Assembly: GCA_012845835.1 (NCBI GenBank)
Contig: JABAKD010000029.1
Coordinates: 13,531,892 to 13,595,891 of the forward strand
Direction of reading: 5' to 3'
Source of the DNA: Undaria pinnatifida
Taxonomy: Eukaryota; Sar; Phaeophyceae; Laminariales; Alariaceae
Length of the DNA: 64,000 nt
The first letter of the stretch is position 1. Each line of letters opens with the position of its first letter. Below the pieces are notes generated by a model, which ran no database searches, was not told where the DNA came from, and saw nothing but the letters and a program-made list of their open reading frames with translations. The position numbers and the translations under genes were made by a program. This document shows positions 12,601 to 22,500 of the stretch, piece by piece.

Positions 12601-15026
12601 AGCAAATTGCCCTGTTGTGCTCAGCTGTGCTGTGTGCTTTTGTTAGCGGTGTTACGTTCTGATCGGCAGTACGGGGGTAATTTGCGTGGGGGAAAAAACA
12701 GGGGGCCGTGAAAGATCAAGTACATAGTCTACAGAAAAAGAAAAAAGAGGAAAAGTAGTACTCCGTACACAACAACACACGCATTATACCCGGTACTGCT
12801 CTACGTTCGAAAGAAAGCACACAGCGCAGCGACACAGCACCGCAGCGAAGGGCACGGCACCGCACCGCATGGCTCCGCATGGCTCCGCATGGCTCCGCAC
12901 GGCTCCGCACGGCGCTACGCTGCGCTGCTGGGCCATATATAGCCGGATTGATCTGAGCTGGGCGTGCATGTGATCCAACAGCGTAGTATCTGATGGTGCG
13001 TACAAACCTGGTGTAGTAGTACCGGTATGTACTATTATATTGGCGTTTCGTATATCGAACGAAGCTGGAAAGCAAAGAAAAGCTGGAAGGGTTCCGCAAG
13101 TAATATGGAAGTTGGAGCTCTGAGAGGCCAGGGATGGCCAATCCCTGAGAAGGACAAAATTAAGTATAAGTCTATGGAAGTTGGAGCTCTGAGAGGCCAG
13201 GGATGGGCAATCCCTGAGAAAGACAAAATTAAGTAAGTCTATTTCAAGGACGTCAGCCGTGCGTTCGACGAATTTAAGGTCAATACTCATATTTGCAAGC
13301 TGCGTTGTTGGTAGTTGTAATATGCTGTACTATATTGGTGAGTTTTTGTTAGGAGGGGTCCTATTTTTTGTCCACTATAATGGTAAGTGTTGGTATTTTT
13401 ACTTTAGGTGGGGAATTTTGAGCTAGGTAAAACATCACATCTATTTTATACCACTTTGGGTTTGCTTTCTTTTTCCCCTGGGGTATTCTTCCATTCCAGA
13501 GTGACTGGAGCCTGTCCTGCGACCACGGACTTGATCACGCGAATTAATGTGAGGACATGATGCTGGTTGTCTACAGACACGTGTACCGCTGCCGTGATTC
13601 CACCACTGATGTATCGCTGCCGTGATCACACCGCACAGCTGCAGCAGTGCACAGCAGCAGCAGAGTATCCTAAGATCCTCTAAAAAAAGATATATCGTAC
13701 GTATCATACTTGAAGCCGCTGCGGCTCTACAACTAAAAACCTACTGCTGTAGTCTATGCTATGTAACGCGATCATACATGTACACAGGCGCTTTATTTAG
13801 ACTATATTAGCAGCAGCAGAATCTTTTTGTCGTTGTTGTTCTCACATCAACTTATGCATCGCCTCCGCCTTCATTACTACCAGTACATTTACGAAACGAG
13901 AAAAGAAATAAAGAAAACGATCCACTACAGCAGTGAGACAACGGGAGAAAAATCGTACCAGGTACTACTGTATGCACAATTGGATATGATGTGATACTGC
14001 TGCGGTGCCCCAAGGCTCACGGGCTGTTACGTACGGGTTGCTTAACAGGTATCTTGGCTATACATGGTGGCCGGGCCGTGCAGAGATCAGAGTAGGTGTG
14101 TACGTGCAAAACCTCCTGTGTATCCCCAGCAGGAGAGGAGCAGAGCAAAGCTGCCTAAGAGTATGATATGATCGATGATATGATCCGCGCTCGTACATGC
14201 CGGCACAAACGATGTGTTGGGTTGGGTGGAGTATCTACTGCTACACTCCTGTGTGTATACAAAATAGAAGGCAAGCCAACACCAGGTACTGGTATAAAAT
14301 ACTTGTACCAGGTATCCTTTTTGTTCATGTCACCGATCATCAAATCGTGTCATACGTTTTGCTTTTCTACTCTGTAACCGGTATAATAGCGTACCAGGTG
14401 CAATCCAAAGCACGAAGAGTTAAGTTCGCACACAATACCCACAAAATAAAAGCCGCAGCCACCACAACCTCTAGCAACAGGACAGCGACACTCGGTGAGG
14501 GCAGCAGCACGCCTTAGACGATGGTGTGCATGTGCGTGTGCACTCACCCCCTACCTATCTCACTACATAACACGAGATGCACTCTCTCCCACCCTCCCAC
14601 CCACCTCTCGCTGTTGCTCTGCTTCTTGACTTCGTGAGCGACGCTATCCATAACCGACCTCGATAGGGTGATAGGCCCACGGTTCCGAGCATCTTTCGGA
14701 CCTTGCTTTGCACCGCTATCAGCCGAAGGCAACCGCTTAGATGGAGGAGTGTACACGCCAGTAGGAGCTGGCTCGTCGGACGATGACTCTTCTCCATCAT
14801 CGTCCGCACGCTGGGCCATCGATGCTGCTGCTCCTGCTGTGTCCGCTGCTGCTGCTGCTGCCGGGATGGCCTCACGAGGAACAATCTGCTCGTCAGCATC
14901 GTCAAAATCTGGAGGTTGCTGCTTGACTATCGGCTGCTGCTGTGGCTTCTCCCGCACGAACGACGAAGCACCCCCGCCGCCGCCGCCGCCGCCGTCCTCT
15001 CCTGCTTTGGTTGAAGTGTCGCTCAT
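317..15026 (-). CDS. R2R3 MYB transcription factor gene (spliced, 8 exons found, 3' end not resolved)
   Basis: Nuclear DNA-binding transcriptional regulator of the MYB family. Exons in gene order: 15026-14605, 10279-10119, 6246-6108, 5317-5043, 4110-4010, 3682-3447, 1711-1600, 649-317. R2 (about residues 142-194) is wholly in exon 2 and has the three spaced tryptophans plus the recognition-helix block [16 protein letters not shown]3 starts at the junction Asp (about residue 195), fills exon 3 and ends in exon 4, with [17 protein letters not shown]; the third R3 Trp is itself split by intron 3. An acidic, Ala/Gly/Pro-rich N-terminus precedes the repeats; an Ala/Lys, Ser and Gly-rich tail of more than 300 residues follows. 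The start ATG has an in-frame TAA nine bases upstream. Phases agree at all seven junctions, but exons 7 and 8 rest on splice signals and composition only. Introns reach 4.3 kb. Target genes unknown. Confidence 0.88.
1600..1711 (-). CDS. Probable MYB gene exon 7
   Basis: 112 nt, 37 codons plus 1 nt, after a long pyrimidine-rich tract ending CGGTCGTTTCAG, with donor AAG|GTAACT. Reads [18 protein letters not shown] then [19 protein letters not shown]: basic and Ser/Pro-rich. The phase matches exons 6 and 8. There is no homology support, so this is a prediction. Confidence 0.45.
3115..3425 (+). repeat. Minisatellite, about 20-bp unit, about 15 copies (MYB intron 6)
   Basis: Unit CCTAAGAACAAGGATACACT with alternating GGACATACT/GGATACACT variants, suggesting a higher-order 40-bp dimer in part. 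Confidence 0.85.
3447..3682 (-). CDS. MYB gene exon 6 (poly-Ser/Gly, Ala-rich)
   Basis: 236 nt. Starts [19 protein letters not shown], then Gly/Ser runs from an AGC repeat, a basic KSVKGKRP patch, and ends [15 protein letters not shown] before donor AG|GTGGGT. The 3' boundary is present twice more, decayed, at 2929-2978 and 1898-1942. Confidence 0.75.
4010..4110 (-). CDS. MYB gene exon 5
   Basis: 101 nt, 33 codons. Joins exon 4 in phase (the G plus AG make Glu). Reads [20 protein letters not shown] then [13 protein letters not shown]; probably alpha-helical. Acceptor GCTGGCAG; donor GAG|GTGCGA is weak. A decayed copy of its 5' boundary with a stop lies at about 4283-4335. Confidence 0.72.
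5043..5317 (-). CDS. MYB gene exon 4: end of R3 and Ala/Lys-rich linker
   Basis: 275 nt. Completes R3 ([12 protein letters not shown]), then an acidic segment ([15 protein letters not shown]) and an Ala/Lys-rich helix-prone segment ([19 protein letters not shown]) that could serve as a nuclear localisation signal. The acceptor CATCTCTTAG lies below about 200 nt of nearly pure pyrimidine on the sense strand. Confidence 0.88.
5335..5545 (-). repeat. About 200-nt C-rich tract upstream of MYB exon 4 acceptor
   Basis: Plus strand is almost pure G with A (GGGAGGGAGGGGGGGGAGC, GGGGGGGGGGGGGGG). On the sense strand this is an unusually long pyrimidine tract ending at CATCTCTTAG. Also G-quadruplex-prone on the template side. 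Confidence 0.85.
6108..6246 (-). CDS. MYB gene exon 3: R3 repeat
   Basis: 139 nt. Acceptor AAAAACAG at 6247-6248, donor GTGAGATG at 6107. Joining to exon 2 creates the Asp of the R2-R3 linker (HNHL-D-PNIKKG). Encodes [38 protein letters not shown]. The acceptor and the first codons recur several times as decayed tandem copies at 6.5-7.0 kb. Confidence 0.93.
6225..7015 (-). repeat. Minisatellite built from the MYB exon 3 splice acceptor, 70-110-bp unit
   Basis: The plus-strand block CTTTCTTGATGTTGGGGTCT, GTTTTT, TTTTGCAAAGGGGTCAAGAA recurs near 6232 (functional), 6601, 6705, 6804, 6893 and 6960, with weaker copies at 6370 and 6545. On the sense strand each holds an AG acceptor followed by ACCCCAACATCAAGAA or a variant. 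Confidence 0.85.
7689..7922. mobile_element. MITE family C copy (MYB intron 2)
   Basis: Left end TTGCGGTATCCCCCC, right end GGGCGCTATCGTAAAATG. Interior GGCCGTATCTCCTGAATCAC, CCCCGACGTCGTCG and GAGCAGCCATGAAATGTTTA are shared with copies at 23.1, 31.3, 54.8 and 63.5 kb. Confidence 0.75.
8045..8134. mobile_element. MITE family B copy in MYB intron 2
   Basis: TTAACCCCTTTAGCGCCCC at left and CCGGTAAAGCCGTTAAGC at right, interior CTAATTTCAAGTAATTTGTC (reverse orientation). Both ends retain TTAA. Confidence 0.75.
9655..9722 (+). repeat. Short (ATATAGATC)n minisatellite
   Basis: ATAGATCATATAGATCATAT, AGATCCTATAGATC: 9-10-bp units, the same word family as the large array at 60.04-60.43 kb on the other side of the window. 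Confidence 0.8.
10119..10279 (-). CDS. MYB gene exon 2: complete R2 repeat
   Basis: 161 nt, entered after a textbook acceptor (TTTTTTCTCTGCAG) and left by CTCG|GTGAGC. Encodes [20 protein letters not shown] followed by SWAII and [15 protein letters not shown]. All three MYB tryptophans are present. A short insertion (ASEYSIF) lies before the recognition helix. Confidence 0.93.
10308..10550 (+). repeat. Three-copy tandem repeat upstream of MYB exon 2 acceptor
   Basis: Unit about 75-80 bp: GGCGGTGGGATGA, TTTGGACGAGATGCATG(A/G), AGGCCAGG. Starts 30 nt from the acceptor in the sense direction. Confidence 0.75.
10800..11100 (+). repeat. Dispersed AGTCGG repeat, copy 1
   Basis: GGCACGACTTAAGTC, TATTAGTCGGACTACAGT, CATCCGACTTGTTGGGTTTCC-type block (here AGTATCCGACTTGTTGGGTT). 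Shares about 130 bp with 44.14-44.27 kb. Confidence 0.6.
11100..11285 (+). repeat. Degenerate tandem repeat, about 27-bp unit
   Basis: CTCGCAGTCCTAAGCAATTG, ATGTTTGACTCACAGTCCTA, AAGGGTTGATACTTGACTCA. Three to four units adjoining the AGTCGG-type element. Confidence 0.5.
11404..11626 (+). pseudogene. Coding-like coiled-coil fragment in MYB intron 1
   Basis: One plus-strand frame reads [29 protein letters not shown], a TAG, then [40 protein letters not shown]. Charged, Ala/Glu-rich and coiled-coil-like on both sides of the stop, suggesting a decayed exon or exon fragment. No start or partner exons identified. Confidence 0.3.
12838..12915 (+). repeat. 10-bp tandem repeat CATGGCTCCG
   Basis: CGCACCGCATGGCTCCGCAT, GGCTCCGCATGGCTCCGCAC. 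Five to six units. Confidence 0.85.
13105..13236 (+). repeat. 68-bp direct repeat, 2 copies (MYB intron 1)
   Basis: TATGGAAGTTGGAGCTCTGA, GAGGCCAGGGATGG, CAATCCCTGAGAA, GGACAAAATTAAGTA twice with about three differences. It keeps a short ORF open ([11 protein letters not shown] twice) but is probably non-coding. Confidence 0.85.
14605..15026 (-). CDS. MYB gene exon 1 (start codon, acidic low-complexity N-terminus)
   Basis: 140 codons plus 2 nt. Begins [13 protein letters not shown]; rich in Gly, Ala, Gln, Asp and Glu, with an acidic [12 protein letters not shown] stretch and a conserved-looking end, [18 protein letters not shown]. Donor GTGGGT at 14604. A second donor, GTGAGT at 14547, has the same phase and would add 19 residues, so the exact exon end is uncertain. 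Confidence 0.8.
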
Positions 15027-17619
15027 TGATGCTTAAGCTGTTGTTGAGCACGTACGTGTGTGCTGTCCTTCGAGGAAACGTCCGAGCTCGAGAAGAAAAT
15101 AGGGCCCTGACGGCACGCAGCAGTAAACAACAGTACAGGCTAGTAAAAGCGAAGCGTTTTACCCGTTATTGTTGTGCAGCTCGAATGTTGCCCCCGGTGG
15201 TTTCTCGGGGAACCGGCGGCAGCTGGGGCTTCTCGAGCGCGGGCGGCAGGATCGCCGGGCAAGCGTCGCTATATAGGGTCTTTGAGATGTCGGATCTAGG
15301 ATTCTTGGGCCGGCTGCTGACGTGCGCAGGGCTGTTTCGGGGAAGTTTGGTGATCGGGCCTGGAGTGGTGTGGTGATGTTGCTGTTTCACACAGGGCGTT
15401 TTTTCGTGAACAAAACGCTCCACAGGACGTACGTATAGGAAAACGTAAAAAAAGGCTTCAGAAATATGTTGAAACCCAATATGTCAGATTCCACTCGTGT
15501 CTCATGATTGGATGTCTAGGACCATGGACGAGTACAGAGCTCTTACTGGTGTAGAGGCCCGTGTCAAGCATCAGCGCTTGCCCTGTGCGCGTGAGGCTTC
15601 CTCCCGATGTATCGTGATGAGCAGTACCACCACGTATTTTCGTTGAGTTCGGTGAACTGAGAAGTATAGATAACCGATGATTCAGCATTCAGCTGTAACA
15701 TCGCTGTGATGCTGTGACTCGTTGTCATAACTGCTACTTGAAATCAACTTGAATACAGTATAGCACGCAATGAGTTTCGCCGCTCGTTACGGCGGCACAG
15801 ATTTCTACTCGACTTCCACTTATGTATATCCCTCCATGCATTTCGACGAAGATTCTCGTCCGTCGTCCGTTCGAAGAGCCTACCAAATGTACGTACCTGG
15901 CACATGTAGTACACGAGCTTGCTCGTGCACTCCCTTCTAAAAGAGCGGTATGCAAGGCTCCTTTGCGTGAGGACTGAGGTCCGCGCGTCAAGCGTCCTTG
16001 CCGGATACCGGACCTATTTGCATAAAGTGTCTTGTCTGCGTACGGCGACGAACGTGCCGCACAACATGGCGGTGCCGTGAAGATACCGACCACCGCTGCT
16101 GTTGCTACACCTGCTGTTGCTACGCCGATGCAGATAACGACGTGGGCTCCTTCCTTGTGATACCGGTATACCATACTGTGGCTGTGGTACGTGAGCTTGC
16201 TCGTGCACTCCAATGATTTATGCGGCGGCATGCAAGGCTTTTTCGCTTGGGTACTTGTACAGTGCTTCGTGCCAAGGGCGCTGGACTGGTGCCACCTCAT
16301 GCACAACTGCAACTAAAAAATGTGCTATAGACTACACACATAGCGAACTGTGTGTTGTCTCCTCACGATGTACCTGGTACCTGGACCATGACGAAAGATA
16401 CCGAGCACTCGCAGCTGCTGTGTTACGCGTATAAAACGACGTGGGCTGCTTGTTGTGCTGTCTTTGTGTGTACGCACTGACTGGCACAGGTACAACAGCA
16501 GTAGTAGTAGAACCGATATGTGTTGTGGTGTTCGTGCAGCTTCCAGTACATCCATCATACGTACACGGCTTATCTTTTGGGGTCCGAGTCAATGCTGTGT
16601 ACTAGTTATACCTGGTACGAGGTATAAAACCTGTGATCCTATGCGGATGCACCCGCGTACCAGATACTTGTGCAAAAAGGCCACCGGTCGGTCCAGGTTC
16701 TCGACCTAAGGTTCCGAGCAACGCTACCGCTGCCGTTGTCTCCCTGCCAACATGATTCAGCTCTCTAAAACCTCTCAAGAACAACCCCAAGGAGGTTATC
16801 CCACCAAGCGATGTGAGTTGGCTCAATAAAACGTTGGTTTACCCGTGGCACCCACGTTTGTTTGTTGTCTTCGGGACGAAAAAAAAACAGTTGGAATTGA
16901 TGTAGGGTAGTTTCTTGCGCCTCGGGGAAAAAACAGGCTTACACAACTGACTGATAGCACGACAACATCGTGAAGAGAAGCCTTTTACTATTGCCAAAAT
17001 GATCCCGCACTAACTTCAAGTAGTTTGTTCCAAAAACCGTGGGTTCAGTTATAAAATATTTTGTACTTGTGAAGCGCGTTGTGCATGTTCTGTACATAGT
17101 ATTACTCTGAGTCTAAATATAGGCACCGTTAGTAAATTAATATGAATATCAAACGTTCTTTATATTTTGTGCGGAGGGGTATATATGTGTACTCGTAGTA
17201 TGTACGTTTTTGTGTGGAATTCAGCGAAGTATTACACATGTTAATATAGCGATTTTGTACCATACGTATCAGATCGCTGTTTGTTTCGAAGCATCGCACG
17301 CAGAGGAGGGCACTGCCACGAGTGGATGAGACGACTCCCCCCTTTTTTCAAGTTTCTATTATATCTGTGAAGCGGGGCAAAAACAGACCTTTTTACTACT
17401 GGAAAACAAAAACACACAAATTGCAAGTATATTGTCCCCAAAAGCGTGGCTGATCAGGGATCTGTCTTCCCTGAGAGACACAGATCATAGGACAAAGATC
17501 ACTAAAATAGGGATCTGATGCATGTCCTATATGTATATGGATTAGTGTTAGACTGCTAAACACTACAGTGGTAGTTGTGTCCCTCTATAGCACCGGTTGA
17601 GTAGCGCCGTTTGCCGCTA
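15027..17619. other. Intergenic: 5' flank of MYB gene and unannotated DNA
   Basis: 15027-15450 is GC-rich and probably holds the MYB 5' UTR and promoter; no clear TATA or initiator stands out. A Pro-rich minus-strand frame at 15166-15423 is open but unsupported. The rest has TACCTGGTA words and the 75-bp repeat; I see no gene. Confidence 0.5.
15885..16250 (+). repeat. Repeated 75-bp block (two copies) in intergenic DNA
   Basis: GAGCTTGCTCGTGCACTCC, then (T/A)A(A/T)...GCGG(T/C)ATGCAAGGCT at 15910-15962 and 16190-16243. The GAGCTTGCTC core is palindromic. Confidence 0.6.
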
Positions 17620-18407
17620 CAGTCGACCCCGCTTTAAAGACGCACATACATGGGTTTTTTTTTTCAGGGCGTCTTTAACCCGGGGAATCGTCTTTAACTT
17701 TCCGGGGACAATAACTCCCCTTCCCCGGGGTCAACGGAGACGTAACCTACGTCAAACGACGCGCCATTTCAGCAGGAATACTGGCATGACAGGCAAACGC
17801 CGAAAAAGAATCACCACGCCGTTGTAGGTATGTAGAATTTAAGTTTTCGCGGACATCACCTCCACCCGCGCCAACCTGAGAAACTACAACCTTGGCGCTG
17901 CACATAGACTACTTGCGTGTGTGGACTGCTCGCCGTCTTCGTCATCCACGTCCATGGGACTGCTGCTGCTGCTGCCAGTTTTGTTTCCAGCTGTCCTCTT
18001 CTGGCAATCTGTGCACTCTCTCTGCTGCCCGTAGCCCTCGTCTCCGATGCCCCGACCGCAATACGCGTGCATGGGTCGCCCGCAAGGGCACTCATGAATC
18101 GATGACACAAGCATAGACTTTGTCGTGCACGTTGGTTCACCACACGGCCTCAAGCCGGCGGCAGACGACCCGCCAGTAGACGGGAGGAATCTCTCCATAC
18201 CCACAGGTAGCAGCGTCGAAAGCAGCAGACCGCTGTCTGAGCAGCTTCGCGAGATGAATTTTGGGGGGGCCGTCGAATGGAATTGGAGAAAAAACGACAC
18301 CCCCCTACTGTATGTCCTATCTGCGGGCCACCATGGTTCTGTAAAAAATGCCGTCTTTATAGCGGGGAGTTGACTTAGGCCGAGCGTCTTTAAAGCGGGG
18401 ACGACTG
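17620..18407. mobile_element. TA-flanked, CAGT-ended DNA transposon (pogo/Tc1-like), 788 bp
   Basis: Terminal inverted repeats at 17620-17643 and 18384-18407 agree at 23 of 24 bases (CAGTCG(A/T)CCCCGCTTTAAAG...), and the element is bounded by TA on both sides. CAGT ends with a TA duplication are typical of pogo/Tc1-mariner elements. Sub-terminal repeats of CGTCTTTA occur on both flanks and may be transposase sites. It carries the cysteine-rich ORF at 17884-18300. Confidence 0.85.
17884..18300 (-). CDS. Cysteine-rich zinc-binding ORF inside a CAGT-ended transposon
   Basis: 138 codons, no visible intron. The central module reads CGEPTC, then IHECPCGRPMHAYCG, then ECTDCQ: eight Cys/His in a C-x4-C, H-x-C-x-C, H-x3-C, C-x2-C pattern like a small treble-clef, RING or PHD-like zinc site. 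A Ser run and an acidic MDVDDEDGE tail follow. It lies wholly within the element at 17620-18407, so it is either a cargo ORF or what remains of a transposase gene. No DDE catalytic domain is visible. Confidence 0.5.
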   Translation of the reverse strand: MSFFLQFHSTAPPKFISRSCSDSGLLLSTLLPVGMERFLPSTGGSSAAGLRPCGEPTCTTKSMLVSSIHECPCGRPMHAYCGRGIGDEGYGQQRECTDCQKRTAGNKTGSSSSSPMDVDDEDGEQSTHASSLCAAPRL

Positions 18408-18558
18408 TATCTTAGCGCTTGCAAGATCGCTTGGCACGTTTCGAGTACACTCTCTACATCTGTACGCGGTGCTTCGCAAAACAAAAAGTCTGCCCCATGC
18501 GCCGGCATACGGTGCGCTGTTTGCTCATCGCGGAAGGCAGTACAGATACACCGATATA

Positions 18559-18738
18559 CAGTAGGTGGCCCTATATAGTGCGGGTATGTGTCACGAAAAT
18601 TTACCCGCACTATACCGGGCACCCGCACTATATAAAAACCGGCCACTATAGAGGGGTCTATATTGTGCCAAACGATTTCACCCGCACAATATCGGACACC
18701 CGCACTATATGACCCGCACTATATAGGGCCACCTACTG
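18559..18738. mobile_element. TA-flanked MITE with perfect 27-bp inverted repeats
   Basis: 18559-18585 and 18712-18738 are exact reverse complements (CAGTAGGTGGCCCTATATAG...), flanked by TA. The 180-bp interior is itself made of CACTATA/CCCGCACTATAT half-palindromes. Same CAGT/TA rule as its neighbour 150 bp away; non-autonomous. Confidence 0.9.
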
Positions 18739-19411
18739 TATACAGTACCGTAGTAACTATACCTGGTGACAAGCCGCACGGGTTGCCATAGCTACTGTAG
18801 ATCAAACGCGCGGCGGAGCTCGCACTTGTCGGGCTATGTATGGGGCAACACATATTGTGTTTTTTCACTCCAGCTCCCTCACTTTTCTTTCAGATCCGGG
18901 GTCACATGGCACCCCCTCCCGCTTACGGTACATGTGTTCATTTCTAAAGCGAAATTGGTTCACCATTTTTTCTGATCTCGTCGGCTCGCGTCGAAAAGGC
19001 ACGCACACGGAAGGTGCTTTCTGCATGTCATTATTTACACAAGCAAAGCCCCTCGGGGGCAGGGGGGAAGAACTGGCAGACTCGACCTCAGTAGTTACCA
19101 TTTTTCCCGGACGTACATAAAAAAAAGTGGTTTTATGTTCATGTTTATGCCCAAATCGTGCTCATATATCTGGACAAGGAGATACGAGGCACCCATATGG
19201 ATATCATAAGTAAAAAAAGTGCTCTTATCTATGCCCGCAGGGTGCTCACAATTCCGGACATGGTGGTACGAGGTCTGCCACTACGCAGCCGGGGACGCCG
19301 GATTGGTTCTTTAGCTGCTACTCTGCACTGTGTACGTGTGGAGCCAAAAGGGCGGGCGTACGCGGAACGCATGTCTGCTCGGCTGTCGTCGTGACACCGA
19401 CAACACAAGAT

Positions 19412-19549
19412 CTATTTTTCGATGAAAGGAGCCAGCATAGCCTCGAGTTCGTCGTTGCTTCCGGCACCGCAAGCGATGTCCGCCACGAACTTCTCCAACC
19501 CTGCTACTGTCAGCCCTCCTTCTCCCCCTCCTTCTTGGTCCTGCTGCTG
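19412..19549 (-). CDS. EF-hand-like gene exon 9 (C-terminus, stop TAG)
   Basis: 45 codons plus TAG. QQQDQEGGGEGGLTVAGLEK, FVADIACGAGSNDELEAMLA, PFIEK. GLTVAGLEKFVADI is the second half of EF-like unit 4. The acceptor TCATGTCTAG follows a strong pyrimidine tract. Confidence 0.82.
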   Translation of the reverse strand, partial: QQQDQEGGGEGGLTVAGLEKFVADIACGAGSNDELEAMLAPFIEK

Positions 19550-22500
19550 CTAGACATGAAGACAAATGAAAGAGGCATGCACACATGCGAGAGGAGGAAC
19601 CATGTGAAGCAAGCGAGAGAGAGATAAAAAGAGAGGGGCGGGGGCGGGGGGGGGGGGGGGGGGGGGGAGGGGTATTCATTGTTGTTTGCCTTCTTCATTT
19701 GGCCATTGACCACGCATCCCTTTCGAGACGGAGCACCGTTCCTACTCCTAATAGAGACACCTCCAATATTTGGGCACTCAGCACGATTATTCCGCTTATA
19801 TCACCTAAAACGTTCGGCTTGCCTTGTCTCTTTCATGTCTGGCCGTTGGGGGTGGGGGGAGGGGAGATATATGGAGAGAAGTTGTCCTTAAAAGCAACAC
19901 AGCACGACAAAGGGTGAATAGTGAAGCGATAGGTATGTTTTTCCAGTGTCCGTTGGAACTGTCTTCTGGATCGTAGCACGTGGATGCGGGCGGGTAGAAC
20001 TAAAAGTTATATCTCCACTCTTCCACCTCTGTGTCGTGTGTCAGTTTAACTCGGCTTTACTATAGAACGGAGTTTTTCACTTGTTGGGGGGAAAAGGAGT
20101 TGCTATGGTATCCTCGCTTTCCCGCATAGGCGTTATGGTGTATTGCAAGTGTCCCCTCAACTACACTGGCAGGCGTTATTACATCCCAGAAATAACATGT
20201 AGCACTCGTCCCTTTTTCTAGCAGACTGTTGGAGATGCCTTATGCCTGATTATGTTATCTCTTGTGGTTGATGCCGGTCGCCCCGGTGGCGTATCAGGTT
20301 ATCCTCGAGCCTGGTATAGGTCAGTTTCGTGAGTTCGAGTCCCCCCGAGTGCATACCCATAGAAAATCGTAGGGACTTTTTCTGGAACGCAAATTGACTC
20401 GCGGAAAGTGTGAGAGCGTGAGTTTGCAACACTCGACGAAAAATTGACGAGCAGTGGGATTGCTGAACTCTATGCGCGATAAAATTGAAGGCAAGAGCCG
20501 GGGGGGAGAAGGGACGATACCTGTGACCACGGCTCGTCCAGAAGCTGGAAAGTAAAAATGGAAAAAAAAAAAAAATGTGAAAGCGTTACTTGCTTATAAC
20601 GTTGATTCAATGGTACAGAGTGCCGATTACGAGATAATGGGCATGGTACATTTTCATAGTAAGATAATAGGCGCATTCTCATCAGACCCGTTTTTGTTGC
20701 ATAGACAGACGGACAGACAGACAAACGGACAGAGGTAAAGACAGACAGACAGACAGACAGACTTTTAGTCTCCGACCCAGACATCCTAGAGAGATCGAAG
20801 ACACCTGTTTCATATAATTCACCTGGTACAGTGACCAATTTTCCAAAAGCACTCTCCACGCTTCTTTCTCCTCATAGCACCTGAAATCGATATCGATCAG
20901 CAGCAGAAATGATGCAGTGAGGTAAAGGTTTGATTCGATTCAAGGAAGAGTACATCGCAGAGAGGTGGTGGGGTAGGGGGGAGGGGTGGGGTGGGATGGA
21001 GTCGGGAGGTAATGGAGTGGGGTGAGGGTCGGGAGGTAGTGGAATGGGGTGGATTGGAGCGGTGAGGGGGAGGGGGGGTGGGGGGTCGACTTTCCATCAC
21101 CTCATGAGACAACGGGAAGAACATTTCAACTCTCGAAAATTCCAATATCGTCTCCCTCGTTTACCTAAAAAACGCCAAAAAAACGATAGTACGGTTTTCA
21201 CCATGTTTTCGTATCACGTACCCGGCGCAAGCGTCCTCCAGGCTATTCTTGAGTCCTTCCTTGGTGAGAACGCCTGTCCCAGCACCGTCCAAAACTCGGA
21301 ATATATCCGTGGCGGCTTGCCGTTGACGCTTGCTAACGCCCCCCCCGTGAAGCCCCGCCATGATGTCGGGGACGCTCGCAGCAACTTTGCCTACGCCTCC
21401 CGCGGGAGCGAAACACTCGATCACCTGGATGTGCGGACGGGGTGGGTTGTAGGAGAGATTGCATTTTTTTTTTTCTTCAAGGTGCGCCGACGCGTGCTAC
21501 TACGATAGCGGTGTGCACCAGTTTTTTCTTTTTTCTGAGAAGTTTGATTAATTTGGGAGCTTAAGACCTCTCTACAAGGCAAAAACTGATTTGGAGAAAA
21601 ATCAAAACTGCTAACACTCCGGACGAAAAAAATGCCATAGTTCTACGTACGCAGCAAAAATCATGCAAAAAAAATGGCCTATTATTTATTTTTTTTCCGA
21701 CGATTTTGGGTCAGGGAGAGCCCCGTCATTCAGAAAACATTTTCGCCAAAAAAAGGTATACCTCTGTCGTAGCACGCGTCCGCCGTACCCATGGAGCCAA
21801 GAGCCAGCGTATATCCAACATGGTTCAGGCTGTTTGCACACAGTGGCGCGCTCACTTTTAAAACCAACCCCGTGGCAAGCCATTTTCGGTGGTCTTGTCT
21901 CTGCTGCGATATATATTTTGTTCCCCTCAGAAACGGGTTTTATAGTTTCAGCGCACAGACTGACTAAAATCACCCTGTTGACCCTGATAGCTACACTGTA
22001 GTTGTAAGGGGAGTCGCCGACCTATATCCTTAATGAGGACACACAACTCGTAATGCGCGCGATCGGAGTATCACACACAGCTTGCAAAGATGAGTTTCGA
22101 CGAAATCTTCGATCTCACAGCTGGAGTGTATTTTCATTTTTTATAATATATATGGCATTAACTTTTTAATACTCAAAATATGATCGAAAATATTATTTCC
22201 AAGTAGTTGTGTCTTCGTGACAAGAGCCGATTTCATACCTGCCTTCTCGTAACAATCCGTTTTCGGTGGTCCTGTCTCTGCCACGAGAAAGGTCTTGGCT
22301 CTTTTACCGCTGAACACATGATCGCATACTAATTCCGAGTAGTAGTTTTTTAGCGGCGCAAAACCCGAATTCACCTGGGCTTACTCTTCTCTTTTGAAAC
22401 CTTGAACGGGATTGGTCATTAACAAGATCTTCTTAACGCGGTTGGTCTTAAAATGGGGACTCCACCAACCGTATTCGTTTTCCCCTTTAACCTCTTTAGA

